NCBI RefSeq assembly: GCF_048060115.1
Contig: NZ_JBHMIM010000005.1
Coordinates: 1-64,000 of the forward strand
Direction: 5' to 3'
Source: Micromonospora_E sp048060115
GTDB taxonomy: Bacteria > Actinomycetota > Actinomycetes > Mycobacteriales > Micromonosporaceae
DNA: 64,000 nucleotides
The notes beneath the pieces were generated by a model. That model did no database searches. It saw only the letters and a list, made by a program, of their open reading frames with translations, and had not been told where the DNA came from. Of the stretch, positions 43,818 through 53,002 are shown in pieces (positions within the stretch are counted from its first letter, which is position 1; the number at the start of each line of letters is the position of its first letter). The position numbers were made by a program, and so were the translations under genes.

Positions 43818-44753
43818 GTGCGACTCGGGCCACAGGTAGCGACCATTGTCGTGCACTACAGGCACGACGAGGACACCGTCCGTTGCCTGAATTCGCTCCA
43901 GGCAAGCGACAACGCCAGTCAAGAGCTGATCGTCGTTGACAACACCGAGCCCGAACACACCGGTGCCGACCTTGCCGATCTACTCGAGCCGACGGTACGC
44001 CTCATCCGATCCGGGGACAACCTCGGCTTCGCGGGCGGCTGCAACATCGGAATCCGAGCCGCGCTGGAGACACCGGTCGAGTTCATCTGGTTGGTCAATC
44101 CCGACGCGGTGGTCGGGGCGGAGACGCTAACCCGCATGCTCGCCACCGCCGAGGAGCATCCGGACGCCGGGATCGTCGGCTGCCGCATCCTCGACGGCGG
44201 GCATCCGGCCCGGATCCTGTTCAACGGCGGGGTGATCAAGGGAAAGGGCTCCACCTACCATGCCGACGCGGGCAAGTTCGACCCGTGCGTCGCCGATGAC
44301 GCCGTCCGCGACGTCGACTATGTCACCGGTGCGTGTTTTCTCATCCGTCGGGACGTGGTGCGGCAGCTCCAGGAACTCTCGGAGGACTACTTCCTCTACT
44401 ACGAAGAGACCGACTATTGTCTCCGCGCCCAGCGTGCCGGCTGGCGTACTGTGATCGCACCATACGCTCGGACCTGGCACTACAAGAGATCGGCTGGAAA
44501 GTACCCACCCGCACACTACATCTACTACATGTGCCGGAACCGGGTGCACTTCAGTCAACGCTTCTTCTCGGCTTCCTTCGAGGAGGTAGTGACCGAGCTG
44601 CAACCCTTCATCGCAGCTTGGACCAATCAGGTCACCACGCACACTCCTCACCTGGTCGGCGACCTCGAAAAGATCGTGCAGCTCGCTCTCTCCGACGCCC
44701 AGAAGGGCCGGCTGGGCCGACGTGACGACATCGGCGACTTCGCATTCACCTAG
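43818..44753 (+). CDS. Family 2 glycosyltransferase (rhamnosyltransferase-like)
   Basis: 311 aa cytoplasmic or peripheral GT-A enzyme. Conserved: TIVVHYRHDEDTVRCLNSL, IVVDNTEP, NLGFAGGCNIGI, WLVNPDAVVG (DxD-equivalent), YVTGACFLIRRDV and FLYYEETDYCLRAQRAGW. The pattern is that of GT2 enzymes that add deoxyhexoses such as rhamnose to surface polysaccharides. GTG 43818 with AGGAGAGG upstream. Codon use is less GC-extreme than its flanks. The next gene starts 94 bp downstream, and both point to a surface glycan. Confidence 0.92.
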   Translation: MRLGPQVATIVVHYRHDEDTVRCLNSLQASDNASQELIVVDNTEPEHTGADLADLLEPTVRLIRSGDNLGFAGGCNIGIRAALETPVEFIWLVNPDAVVGAETLTRMLATAEEHPDAGIVGCRILDGGHPARILFNGGVIKGKGSTYHADAGKFDPCVADDAVRDVDYVTGACFLIRRDVVRQLQELSEDYFLYYEETDYCLRAQRAGWRTVIAPYARTWHYKRSAGKYPPAHYIYYMCRNRVHFSQRFFSASFEEVVTELQPFIAAWTNQVTTHTPHLVGDLEKIVQLALSDAQKGRLGRRDDIGDFAFT

Positions 44754-44847
44754 CCGGTCGGGGCAGGGCGCACAGCAGGGCAGGACGCGCGCAGACCGCA
44801 GACGACTCGCGCCCCGGCCAACCGGCGGCGGATCGGCGGAGGTAGGT

Positions 44848-47800
44848 ATGAGCAAGTACACGTACAGTTTCGACCCGGCCGACACCAACAACACGGCCGC
44901 GGCGGTCTACCGTCTCGCCCGCGGCGGTGGCGAGCGGGTCCTCGATCTGGGCTCCGGTCCGGGGATCGTGTCCGGCCTGCTCGCCACCGCCGCTGGCCGC
45001 ACGGTTACCTGCGCCGATCACGACGCGGACGCCCTCGCCGAGGCCCGGGCCGCCGGCGTACCCGAGACGGTCCTTCTCGACCTCCGCGACCCGCAGTGGA
45101 CGCAGGAACTGCGCGGCCGCCGATACGACGTGGTCATCCTCGCTGACGTCCTGGAACACTTGGTCGAACCGGGGCTCGTGCTACGCGCCCTGCGGGACGA
45201 GAAGATCATTGCTGCCGACGGCATGGTGGTCATCAGCTTTCCGAACATCGCCCACGAGTCGATCATCCTCGAACTGTCGACCGGGAACTTCGAGTACACC
45301 CAGACCGGGCTGCTGGACTCGACGCATCTTCGGTTCTTCACCCGCAACAGCATGCAGGCGCTCCTGGAGTCCACCGGCTATCTGCTGGTCGAGACGCATC
45401 GGACGCTGCGGACGGCGGAGCAGACGCACCACCGCAGCCGGGCTCAGGAGGTGGACGCGGAGCTGCGGCGAATCGTCGGAAAACTCGGCCGTGAGGCGGA
45501 CACCTACCAGTACGTCATGGTCGCCCGACCATCGACCGAGGTCGCCCGCGTTGCCATCGCCGAACGTCGGCTGAACTGCGAACACGCGGCCCATCTCAGC
45601 TCGCTGGCCGAAGTCGGACGACTCACCCGGCAGTTGTGCGACCTGCAACACAGACATCAGCAGCTCGACGAACAGTTGCGGCGCGCACAGGACGCCGTCG
45701 GACACGAACGACTCGACGCCCTGCAGGCCCGCGAGGCGCAACTGCACGCCGAACAGGAACGCATCGAGTTCCAGGTCAAGCTCAAGGAGTCGCAGAAGAA
45801 TCTCAAGAACCTGCAGACGAAGCTCGACACCTCGCAGGAGCAGCTGATCAGACTTCAGGCCAAGCTGGGCCGGATGACCACAAGCAAGACGTACCGGGCG
45901 GGAAAGGCGATCCGGTTCCTGGTCAGGCCGGCCGCGGGACTTCGAGCGGTCAATCGCCGTCGAGCCCGGTCGGCCAGTCGCCGTACCACCGGGCGCACCA
46001 CGGCGGACCACCCGGACAACCGCCGACCAGGCGCGGACGAGACGGTTCCCGACCACTTCCGTGGCCTGACCGCAGACACCGCACTGCGTGCCTCCTACGA
46101 ACATGCGGTACGCGCGGAGTTCGGATCCGGCCACCCCAGGATCGCCTTCTGTGTCGCCACGACGGATCTGGACGCCGGCCGTGGCGACCTCTACGTCGCC
46201 GCCGGCATCGGTCGCCAGCTGAAACGACACGGATACGACGTGGCCTACCTGCCGTCGGAACGCTGGGCTGAGCTACCCGCGCCGACCGACCTGGCTGTCG
46301 CGATGATCCCCACGTTCGACCCGCTGGCCGTGCCGGACGGCTGTCGGGTCATCGCCTGGGTTCGCAACGAGACCGAACGATGGATGGCGCACCCGCACCT
46401 GGCGCTGTTCGACGCGGTCCTGGCGTCCTCGACCATCGCACTCAACCGGCTCCGCGAGCGGTACGACGGACCGACCGGTCTGCTGCCGCTGGGCGTCGAC
46501 ACCGAATTGTTCACTCCGGCGGCGGTCGACCAGACCCGCGCTGGCGTGGTCACCACGGTCAACTCGTGGGGCCGCCGCCGGCATCTCTACCAGTGTCTGC
46601 GCGACGTCGACATCACGTTTCCATTCGTCATCTTCGGCGAACGGCGAGGCCTTGACCCCTTCTTCGAATCCTACGCGGGTGGCAGCACAAGCTACTTCAA
46701 CCTGCCGGACCTCTACCAACGGACGTTGCTGGTCCTCGACGACCTCAACCACACCACGCGCCCGTTCGGCAACATCAACTCCCGGCTCCTGGAAAGCCTG
46801 GCCGCCGGCGCGCTGCCAGTCACCAACTCACGGATCGGGTTGCCGGAACTCGGCCTGGGTGAGACGCCGACCTACAGCGACTCCGCGAGCCTCGGGGCGG
46901 TCATCCGCCGGCTGATCGACGACCCGGTTGGGACCGACGCGTTGGCCCGGCGGCTGTCGGCGGTGGTGCGTGACCGCCACTCGTACGCGCGGCGGGCCGA
47001 GCAGTTGCACAAGGTGCTCGCCGAACTCGATCCGCGCCCGCGCCGCACTGCCACCTACCTGGTCGGCGTCTTCCCACACTACGTGGACAACCCGTATCAG
47101 GATCTGCTGATGTCACGCCTTCGTTCCGTCGGCGTGCAGTCCTATCCCGTCGACGACGTCGTGACGGGCCCGGTAGCGCCACACGCCCCGGCCGGACGCC
47201 TCGACAACTACCTGCTGCATGTGCACTGGACGGATCCGATTCTGCAGCCCGCTGGTTCCGACGACGAGGCCGCCGCCCGACTCGCCCAGTTCAAGCAGCG
47301 GATCGCGCAACTGCGCCAGCGGGGCGGTCGATTGATCTGGACCATCCACAACGTGTTCCCACACGAGTGCGGGTTCCCTGAGGTCGAGCGGGAGCTGGCC
47401 CGGTTCCTCGCGGCCGAGGCGGACATCGTGCATGTCCTCAGCGCCGAGACCGCAGCGGCCGTCGAGGCACATTACCCGTTGTCGATGGAGAAGGTCCGGG
47501 TTGTTCGACACAGTAGCTACCTTGGTGTCTATCCCGACGCGCTGAGCCGGCTCGCGGCACGTCGGCGGTTCGGTTTCGCCGCAGACGATCACGTGCTGCT
47601 CTTCTTCGGCGGGGTACGTCCGTACAAGGGTGTTGGTGAGCTGCTGGACGCCTTCGCGGTCGCCGCCGATGAGGACCCTCGGCTGCGGCTGATCGTGGCA
47701 GGTCCGGCCAAGCGGCTCGATCCCCGCGACGACCTGCGTGAACGCTGTGCACGCAACCCGCAGATCACCCTCGTGCTCGACTCGATCCCGGACGCGGACA

Positions 47801-48159
47801 TCCAGCTGTACTTCAAGGCGGCGGACACGGTGGTGCTGCCCTACCGCTCCGTGCTCAATTCGGGCTGTTTCCATCTCGCGATCTCTTTCGGCCGGGCGGT
47901 GGTGGCACCACGCACCGGATCGTTGGTCTCGTTGCTGGATCCCCGCTACACGGTCGGTTTCGACCCCGAGGACGATGCGGGGTTGTCGACGGCCATACTG
48001 GCCGCCCGCGGCCTACGCGGTCGGCACGTCGAGCTCGCGGCCCGGGCCGCCGCGCGCGACTACCAGGTCGGCGACATGGCCCGTGACTACGCCGAGTTGG
48101 TCACCGGGCTGTTCGAGACGTCGCCCAGCGTCCGGCTCGAGCTGGTGTCGTCGCGCTGA
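44848..48159 (+). CDS. Trimodular methyltransferase / coiled coil / double glycosyltransferase
   Basis: 1103 aa. Residues 1-230: class I SAM methyltransferase (Methyltransf_23-like) with VLDLGSGPG (31-39), CADHDADALAEA and ILADVLEHLVEPG. Residues about 245-345: long coiled coil with repeating heptads and several LQ/QLxxL steps, ending in SKTYRAGKAIRFL, the linker seen before many GT domains. Residues about 430-725: first GT-B module, VLASSTIALNRL, PLGVDTELFTP, RPFGNINSRLLESLAAGALPV. Residues about 735-1095: second GT-B module (GT4-like), HVHWTDPI, TIHNVFPHE, LLFFGGVRPYKGVGELL, LPYRSVLNSGCFHLAISFGRAVV. ATG 44848 with GGAGGT upstream; an upstream in-frame extension lacks a ribosome binding site. 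No signal peptide. Probably adds and methylates sugars on one polysaccharide. Confidence 0.88.
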   Translation: MSKYTYSFDPADTNNTAAAVYRLARGGGERVLDLGSGPGIVSGLLATAAGRTVTCADHDADALAEARAAGVPETVLLDLRDPQWTQELRGRRYDVVILADVLEHLVEPGLVLRALRDEKIIAADGMVVISFPNIAHESIILELSTGNFEYTQTGLLDSTHLRFFTRNSMQALLESTGYLLVETHRTLRTAEQTHHRSRAQEVDAELRRIVGKLGREADTYQYVMVARPSTEVARVAIAERRLNCEHAAHLSSLAEVGRLTRQLCDLQHRHQQLDEQLRRAQDAVGHERLDALQAREAQLHAEQERIEFQVKLKESQKNLKNLQTKLDTSQEQLIRLQAKLGRMTTSKTYRAGKAIRFLVRPAAGLRAVNRRRARSASRRTTGRTTADHPDNRRPGADETVPDHFRGLTADTALRASYEHAVRAEFGSGHPRIAFCVATTDLDAGRGDLYVAAGIGRQLKRHGYDVAYLPSERWAELPAPTDLAVAMIPTFDPLAVPDGCRVIAWVRNETERWMAHPHLALFDAVLASSTIALNRLRERYDGPTGLLPLGVDTELFTPAAVDQTRAGVVTTVNSWGRRRHLYQCLRDVDITFPFVIFGERRGLDPFFESYAGGSTSYFNLPDLYQRTLLVLDDLNHTTRPFGNINSRLLESLAAGALPVTNSRIGLPELGLGETPTYSDSASLGAVIRRLIDDPVGTDALARRLSAVVRDRHSYARRAEQLHKVLAELDPRPRRTATYLVGVFPHYVDNPYQDLLMSRLRSVGVQSYPVDDVVTGPVAPHAPAGRLDNYLLHVHWTDPILQPAGSDDEAAARLAQFKQRIAQLRQRGGRLIWTIHNVFPHECGFPEVERELARFLAAEADIVHVLSAETAAAVEAHYPLSMEKVRVVRHSSYLGVYPDALSRLAARRRFGFAADDHVLLFFGGVRPYKGVGELLDAFAVAADEDPRLRLIVAGPAKRLDPRDDLRERCARNPQITLVLDSIPDADIQLYFKAADTVVLPYRSVLNSGCFHLAISFGRAVVAPRTGSLVSLLDPRYTVGFDPEDDAGLSTAILAARGLRGRHVELAARAAARDYQVGDMARDYAELVTGLFETSPSVRLELVSSR

Positions 48160-48229
48160 GCCCAGCCGCGACAGTCCACCTTCGCAGCTACTGTGGATGA
48201 ATTCTGACGATGATCACTAAGATCGCCCG

Positions 48230-49585
48230 GTGATCATCCGACGCACGGCCCAGATAGTCCTGATCGGACTACTGGCCGCTATCATCCTGCCAGGAATTCC
48301 GCCCGCCCACGCCGACGAGACCAAACCGGCCGAGAACCTCCGGATGCAACTGGTCCTCGACGTCAGCGGCTCGATGCGCGAAGCCGACATCGACGGGCAG
48401 ACCCGGATGGCGGTCGCCCAGCGCGCCTTCAACGAGGTCGTCGACGCCGTGCCGGCCGGCACCCACCTCGGGATCCGGGTCCTCGGCGCTACCTACCCCG
48501 GCGACGACCAGGCGCTCGGCTGCCAGGACACCCAACAGATCGTGCCGGTCGGACCGGTCGACCGTGAACAGGCCAAGGCCGCGATCGCCAGCCTACGCCC
48601 GACCGGCTACACCCCGATCGGGCTGGCCCTGCGGGAAGCGGCCAAGGACCTCGGCACCGGGGAGACGGCCCGCCGAATCGTGCTGATCTCCGACGGGGAG
48701 GACACCTGCGCGCCACCCGACCCCTGCGACGTCGCCCGGGAACTCGCCGCACAGGGCACCCGCCTGATCGTCGACACCCTCGGGCTCACCCTCGACGACG
48801 CCGTACGCCAGCAGTTGGTCTGCATCGCCAGCGCCACCGGGGGCACCTACACCACCGCGCAGAGCGCCGACGAGCTCGCCGACCGGATCAACCAGTTGGT
48901 CGACCGGGCCCAGGACACCTACACCCAGACCCCGGAGCTGGTCGCCGGCAGCGCGGACTGTGCCGCGGCCCCGCTACTCGCGCCCGGCGTGTACGCCGAC
49001 CGGGAACGGTTCTCCGAGCACCGCTGGTACCGGGTGCCGATCCAGCCGGACCAGGAGCTGCGCGCTTCGGTGAGCATCGCCCTCGACCGGCCGGTCAACC
49101 GGGACTACGGAGTCCTGCTGCGCGCGGTGCACCCCAACGGCCGGGAACTGGTGCGCGGCACCGACGCCGGCAGCGGACGGACCGACGTGCTGTCCACCGG
49201 TCTGCGGTGGTCGGCCGCCTCGGAGACAGACTCCGGGAACGCGGACTCCGCGGCGGCCGACCCCGAAGGCTCCGACCAAGAGGACTCCGGCACCGGATCG
49301 GACGTTCCTGGTGCCGGCTCGGACACCCTCGGTGCCGAGGCCGCGCTCACCGAGGTCTGCCTGGTGGTGAGCAACTCCTTCGCCGGACCCGGCGGTGCCG
49401 GCAACACCCCCGGCATGCCGGTCGAGCTCACCCTCGACCTGGTCCCCGCCTCCCCCACCCCGGACAGCCCTGGCCTCGGTCGCGGCTGGCTGCTGCTCGT
49501 CGTACTCGGCCTCGCCGGGCTGCTCACCGGTGTCGTCACCGGCTGGCTCACCCGCTGGTGGGGCACAGTCTGGAAGGAGAACTGA
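48230..49585 (+). CDS. Exported VWA-domain protein, membrane-anchored
   Basis: 451 aa. Signal peptide (QIVLIGLLAAIILPGIPPAHA), then a von Willebrand A domain (about 35-215) with a complete MIDAS: DVSGSM, the Thr of TGYTP and ISDGEDTC. A beta domain follows (about 235-400), then an acidic linker (DSGNADSAAADPEGS) and one membrane segment (GWLLLVVLGLAGLLTGVVTG). An adhesion or protein-complex role outside the cell is likely. GTG start. The next gene starts 1 bp after this stop and encodes a second anchored protein, so the two form a pair. Confidence 0.9.
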   Translation: MIIRRTAQIVLIGLLAAIILPGIPPAHADETKPAENLRMQLVLDVSGSMREADIDGQTRMAVAQRAFNEVVDAVPAGTHLGIRVLGATYPGDDQALGCQDTQQIVPVGPVDREQAKAAIASLRPTGYTPIGLALREAAKDLGTGETARRIVLISDGEDTCAPPDPCDVARELAAQGTRLIVDTLGLTLDDAVRQQLVCIASATGGTYTTAQSADELADRINQLVDRAQDTYTQTPELVAGSADCAAAPLLAPGVYADRERFSEHRWYRVPIQPDQELRASVSIALDRPVNRDYGVLLRAVHPNGRELVRGTDAGSGRTDVLSTGLRWSAASETDSGNADSAAADPEGSDQEDSGTGSDVPGAGSDTLGAEAALTEVCLVVSNSFAGPGGAGNTPGMPVELTLDLVPASPTPDSPGLGRGWLLLVVLGLAGLLTGVVTGWLTRWWGTVWKEN

Positions 49586-49586
49586 G

Positions 49587-50483
49587 ATGGCTCGTCACAT
49601 CCCGCAGCTGATCCGGGCCGGCGTCGCCGGCATCGCCGTCGTGCTGCTCGCCGCGACCCCGGCGGCGGCCGACGGTCCGACACCACTCCCGGTCGAGGCG
49701 ACGCTCACCAAGGCCGGCACGTCGTTCCTGACCGCCGCCGCCGTCAACATCGATCAGCCGGTACGGGTCTCCGCCGCGACCGGCGAGTACCTCTACTGGT
49801 CCTTCCCTGCCGAGGCCGGCCAGACCAGCTCGATAGCCGCGACCGTCACCCTGGCCGATCCGGCCAGCCGTAGCGGCGCCTCCACCTGGACCATCGACGT
49901 CTTCGACGGACTACGGCGCCGGCAGCCCTGTACCGCCGGAGCGCAGTCGCCGGTCGGCTCGGCGACGGACCGCCAGGTTCAGGCCGGTTGTGTGCTGCGG
50001 CAGGTACGTGGGTGGGCCGAGCCGTGGTCGGCGGATCCGCTGCCCGGGACCTACTTCGTCCGGATCTCGGTGGCCGAACTCGCCGAGCAGGACCTCGGGT
50101 TGCCGGTGCAGGTCGAGCTGCGGATCACCGCCGATGTCTCCGGTGACACCAGCCCGGAGGGCGGGCGGTTGCGCGCACCGCTGACCCCGACCGGACAACA
50201 GGGTGCGGTGCTCACCAGCGCCGCGCAGCTCACCGACGACGAGGCTGCCAGCGACGAGGTTGCTGGCGACGACCCGGACTCCGCCACCGACGGTGACCAG
50301 GTTGCCGCCGGGCAGGACGAGGAAGGCAGTTGGTGGGGCAGCGTCACCGACTGGTTCGCCGGCTGGCTGCCCGAGTTCTCCAGCCGCTGGGTCTGGACGG
50401 CGCTCGGCGGCGTACTGGCGGCGGTCGGCGGCGTCGTCGGATTCGGCCTGACCCGAAGGCCTCGCCGGCGGCTCGCCGGCTGA
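49587..50483 (+). CDS. Membrane-anchored partner of the VWA protein
   Basis: 298 aa of unknown family. Signal peptide (LIRAGVAGIAVVLLAATPAAA), one beta domain (about 45-200) with a Cys pair (QPCTAG, AGCVLRQ), then an acidic Ala/Asp linker and a C-terminal membrane segment (WVWTALGGVLAAVGGVVGFG) with an Arg-rich end. The build copies that of the upstream VWA protein without the VWA domain, and the phrase YLYWSFPAEAGQ resembles its HRWYRVPIQPDQ region. ATG directly after the VWA stop, with GGAG upstream. Inferred to bind or support the VWA protein. Confidence 0.85.
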   Translation: MARHIPQLIRAGVAGIAVVLLAATPAAADGPTPLPVEATLTKAGTSFLTAAAVNIDQPVRVSAATGEYLYWSFPAEAGQTSSIAATVTLADPASRSGASTWTIDVFDGLRRRQPCTAGAQSPVGSATDRQVQAGCVLRQVRGWAEPWSADPLPGTYFVRISVAELAEQDLGLPVQVELRITADVSGDTSPEGGRLRAPLTPTGQQGAVLTSAAQLTDDEAASDEVAGDDPDSATDGDQVAAGQDEEGSWWGSVTDWFAGWLPEFSSRWVWTALGGVLAAVGGVVGFGLTRRPRRRLAG

Positions 50484-50529
50484 CGATCTCCGCCTACCGG
50501 CCGGCCGGTAGGCGGGTCGACGGCGACCG

Positions 50530-51258
50530 TCAACCGGCAACCGCGGTAGGTACCCGGGCACCCGGCCGCCGGACACCCACCCGCCCGGCGAACGCCGGCG
50601 GGTCGAGATCGACCAGCAGCCGGCGGAACAGCGCCGGCCGGTCCACCCGGATCACCGTGCTGCGGACACCCCGTTCGACGACGGTGTGCGGGAGTGCGAG
50701 GACCGGTGCGGCGCTGCGCAGCAGCGCCGCCGCCGGGGTGCTCACCGAGAAGGTGAGCACCCCGGCGGCCGGGTCGGGCGACGCCAGCAGCGCGGCCATC
50801 CGCCAGACCGCCAGCGCCGCCGGATAGTGCACGGCGGCCAGATCGGCGCTGGCGAGCATCCGGCGGCCGTCCCGCCAGGCACCGGCCAGCGCCCGCAGCA
50901 CCCGGTGGTACGCCTCGGCGGTCACCTCGATCCGGGCCAGTGGCGTCGCCGCCCCGACCGGAACGCTGACCGCCCAGGTCATCGTGGTCAGTAGCCGGGT
51001 CATCCGGGCCGCGGCGACCGGTTGCTCGGTCTGCACGACCGGCAACGGCCCGGTCGGGCCGGTCGGTGCCGGACCGAGCCGGCGCCAGCCGACCGGTCGA
51101 CGCTCGTTCCAACAGAACGCTGCCTCGAGCAGGGGATACGGTCCGAGGGGGCCATCCGCGACAGCCCACAGGACCCGGTCGGGCCCGTTGGCCGGGCGGC
51201 GGCCGGGGATGGTCACGGCCGGATGGTTCGCGGCACCTGCTGACACCGTTGCGGTCAC
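50530..51258 (-). CDS. Protein of unknown function
   Basis: 242 aa, no recognised domain, no signal peptide, no membrane segment. Notable phrases are GPYPLLEAAFCWNERRPVGW and LTTMTWAVSVPVGAATPLARI; the C-terminal part around TPAAALLRSAAPVLALP is Ala/Leu-rich. GTG 51258 chosen because AGGAG sits seven bases upstream; a TTG six bases earlier is less well placed. Convergent with the VWA pair (46 bp between stops) and transcribed toward them; whether it belongs to that system cannot be told. Confidence 0.7.
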   Translation of the reverse strand: MTATVSAGAANHPAVTIPGRRPANGPDRVLWAVADGPLGPYPLLEAAFCWNERRPVGWRRLGPAPTGPTGPLPVVQTEQPVAAARMTRLLTTMTWAVSVPVGAATPLARIEVTAEAYHRVLRALAGAWRDGRRMLASADLAAVHYPAALAVWRMAALLASPDPAAGVLTFSVSTPAAALLRSAAPVLALPHTVVERGVRSTVIRVDRPALFRRLLVDLDPPAFAGRVGVRRPGARVPTAVAG

Positions 51259-51307
51259 GGTCAAACTCCTCTGCCACAGTCACGGACACGCCGTTGCGGC
51301 GCGCAGA

Positions 51308-52450
51308 TCAACTTGCCGGGATGGACCGCTCCGCCACGAACAGTCCACCCTCGACGCGAAACGCCCACACCGAGACGGACGAATCGACCAGCTCGCCGGT
51401 TTTCGTCCAGACGATGTGGGTAGCGACGCCAGGTGCGTCGTACGCGTCGACGAAGGCCTCCATCGAGGTCCGGTCGCTGTGCCCGGCCCGGAGCCCGGCG
51501 AGGAACACCCGCGCCGCGTCGTACGATTCCGCGCTGTTGGTGCCCGGTTCCATCCCGAAGGCGTCCCGATAGCGCCGGGGAAACTCCTCGCCGGCCCGCT
51601 CGGGTGGCAGGCACGGACAGGTGATCACCACGTCGGCGTCCGCGTAGTCGCCGGCGGTTCGGAAGTACCCGTCCGCCTTGACGGCGTCACCGGCGACGAA
51701 GGTCGGGGTCAGCCCGGCTGAGCGTAGCTGCCGTTGCAGGCGACCAGCTTCCCCGTAGTAGCCGCCGTAGAAGATCACGTCCGCCGCGGCGGACCGGACC
51801 TGACCGACCACCGCCGCGAAGTCGGTCGTCCGGGGTGCGATCGTCGCCCGCTGCACCACCTTGGCACCCAGCCGGTCGACCACCTCGTCGGCCAGTCCCC
51901 GGCCGTACGCGCCGCCGTCGTCGATGACGAACACGGCCGCCCCGTCGAGGACCTGGTCGATGTACCAGCCGGCGGCGCGGCCCTGCGCCGTGTCGTTGCC
52001 GATCAGGCGGTGGAAGGTCGACCAACCACGCTGGCTGAGCTCGGTACGGGTGGCCGAGGTGGTGATCGTGGTGACCCCGCCCTGGTCGAGGATCGGCAGT
52101 GCCGCCTCGGCCTCACCGGAGAAGCCCGGTCCGATCACCCCGACGATTCTCGGATCGTCGACGATCCGTTGGGCCAGCGCCGGTGCCTGTTTCGGATCGC
52201 CCTGGGAGTCGTAGTCGACCAGGTCCACCGGGCAGTCCGGATGCTCCGCGCGATCCTGGTCGAATGCCAGCCGGGCCCCGTCGAAGATGTAACCGCCGAG
52301 ATCCGCCGAATCCCCGCTGAGTGGACCCAGTACGGCGATCCGGCTGCCGCAGACAGCGGCCGGCGAGGCCTCGTCGCCACCGGTAGCCACGCACCCGGCG
52401 ACCACGGGCAGTAGGGCAAGCACCGCCATCGGGCCCAGCGTTGCGCGCAC
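51308..52450 (-). CDS. Branched-chain amino-acid-type ABC substrate-binding lipoprotein
   Basis: 380 aa. Lipoprotein signal peptide with lipobox VVAGC near residue 18, then a periplasmic-binding type I fold (LivK/Leu-binding-like): IAVLGPLSGDSADLGGYIFDGARLAF, GVIGPGFSGEAEAALPIL, FHRLIGNDTAQGRAAGWYI, YGGYYGEAGRLQRQL and AESYDAARVFL. Such proteins bind branched amino acids or amides and hand them to an ABC permease; no permease is next to it, so it may be solitary or a sensor. GTG 52450 has AGGAGG five bases upstream. Divergent from the COG4315 lipoprotein gene. Confidence 0.9.
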   Translation of the reverse strand: MRATLGPMAVLALLPVVAGCVATGGDEASPAAVCGSRIAVLGPLSGDSADLGGYIFDGARLAFDQDRAEHPDCPVDLVDYDSQGDPKQAPALAQRIVDDPRIVGVIGPGFSGEAEAALPILDQGGVTTITTSATRTELSQRGWSTFHRLIGNDTAQGRAAGWYIDQVLDGAAVFVIDDGGAYGRGLADEVVDRLGAKVVQRATIAPRTTDFAAVVGQVRSAAADVIFYGGYYGEAGRLQRQLRSAGLTPTFVAGDAVKADGYFRTAGDYADADVVITCPCLPPERAGEEFPRRYRDAFGMEPGTNSAESYDAARVFLAGLRAGHSDRTSMEAFVDAYDAPGVATHIVWTKTGELVDSSVSVWAFRVEGGLFVAERSIPAS

Positions 52451-52509
52451 GTCCACCTCCTGCACCCGGTCGGACTCACCTATCCTGCGGGTTGGAGCGT
52501 GAGTTTTTG

Positions 52510-52977
52510 ATGAGACGGATCTTGCTCGCGGCGGTACTGGCCGTCGCGGGGTGCAGCAACCCGCCGGCGGGTGCCCCGGCCGAGTCGCCGACGAGCGAGT
52601 CGGCGGCTCCGGCCGGCACCGCACTGTACGCCGTCGCCTCCCGGACGTTGGAGAACATCGTCATCGACACCCAGGGGTTCGTGTTGTACCGCTCAGATCG
52701 GGACTCGGCGAGCCCTTCCCGGTCGGCTTGCACCGGCTCCTGCCTGCAGTCCTGGCTGCCGGTGCGCTGTCAGGGCGAGATCCGGGTCGAGGGCATCGAC
52801 CGGCAGCTGGTCGCCTGCTTCGACCGGCCCGACGGCCGACGGCAGTTGAGCCTGGCCGGCTGGCCGTTGTACGGGTACGCCGGTGACCGGATGCCCGGCG
52901 ACACGAACGGGCACGGGCAGCCCGACGGCTGGTTCGCGATCAGCCCGAACGGCGAGCGCGCGATCTACGTGTCGTGA
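52510..52977 (+). CDS. COG4315-type secreted lipoprotein
   Basis: 155 aa. Lipoprotein signal peptide with lipobox AVAGC at about residue 14, a short Ser/Pro/Ala linker, then two copies of the lipoprotein repeat with the YxxD-type pattern: FVLYRSDRDSAS with CTGSCLQSWLPV, and WPLYGYAGDRMPGD with WFAISPNG. Function of the family is unknown; some members bind heme or lie in envelope-stress loci. ATG 52510 (MRRILLAAVLAVAGC). Its last codons lie in a 19-bp tandem duplication. The two-component operon follows on the opposite strand, convergent, with 25 bp between. Confidence 0.9.
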   Translation: MRRILLAAVLAVAGCSNPPAGAPAESPTSESAAPAGTALYAVASRTLENIVIDTQGFVLYRSDRDSASPSRSACTGSCLQSWLPVRCQGEIRVEGIDRQLVACFDRPDGRRQLSLAGWPLYGYAGDRMPGDTNGHGQPDGWFAISPNGERAIYVS

Positions 52978-53002
52978 TCAGTGCTACGTGTCGTGATCAG
53001 TG
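52965..53002. repeat. 19-bp tandem duplication at a gene end
   Basis: CTACGTGTCGTGATCAGTG occurs twice without gap, at 52965-52983 and 52984-53002. The first copy contains the stop codon of the lipoprotein gene and the second abuts the kinase stop codon at 53003. Slippage here would change neither protein. Confidence 0.9.

Noticed and set aside
43818..50483. Genomic island
   Set aside because: The glycosyltransferase genes look slightly less GC-extreme, but there is no integrase, tRNA, direct-repeat boundary or mobile element, so transfer is only a possibility.
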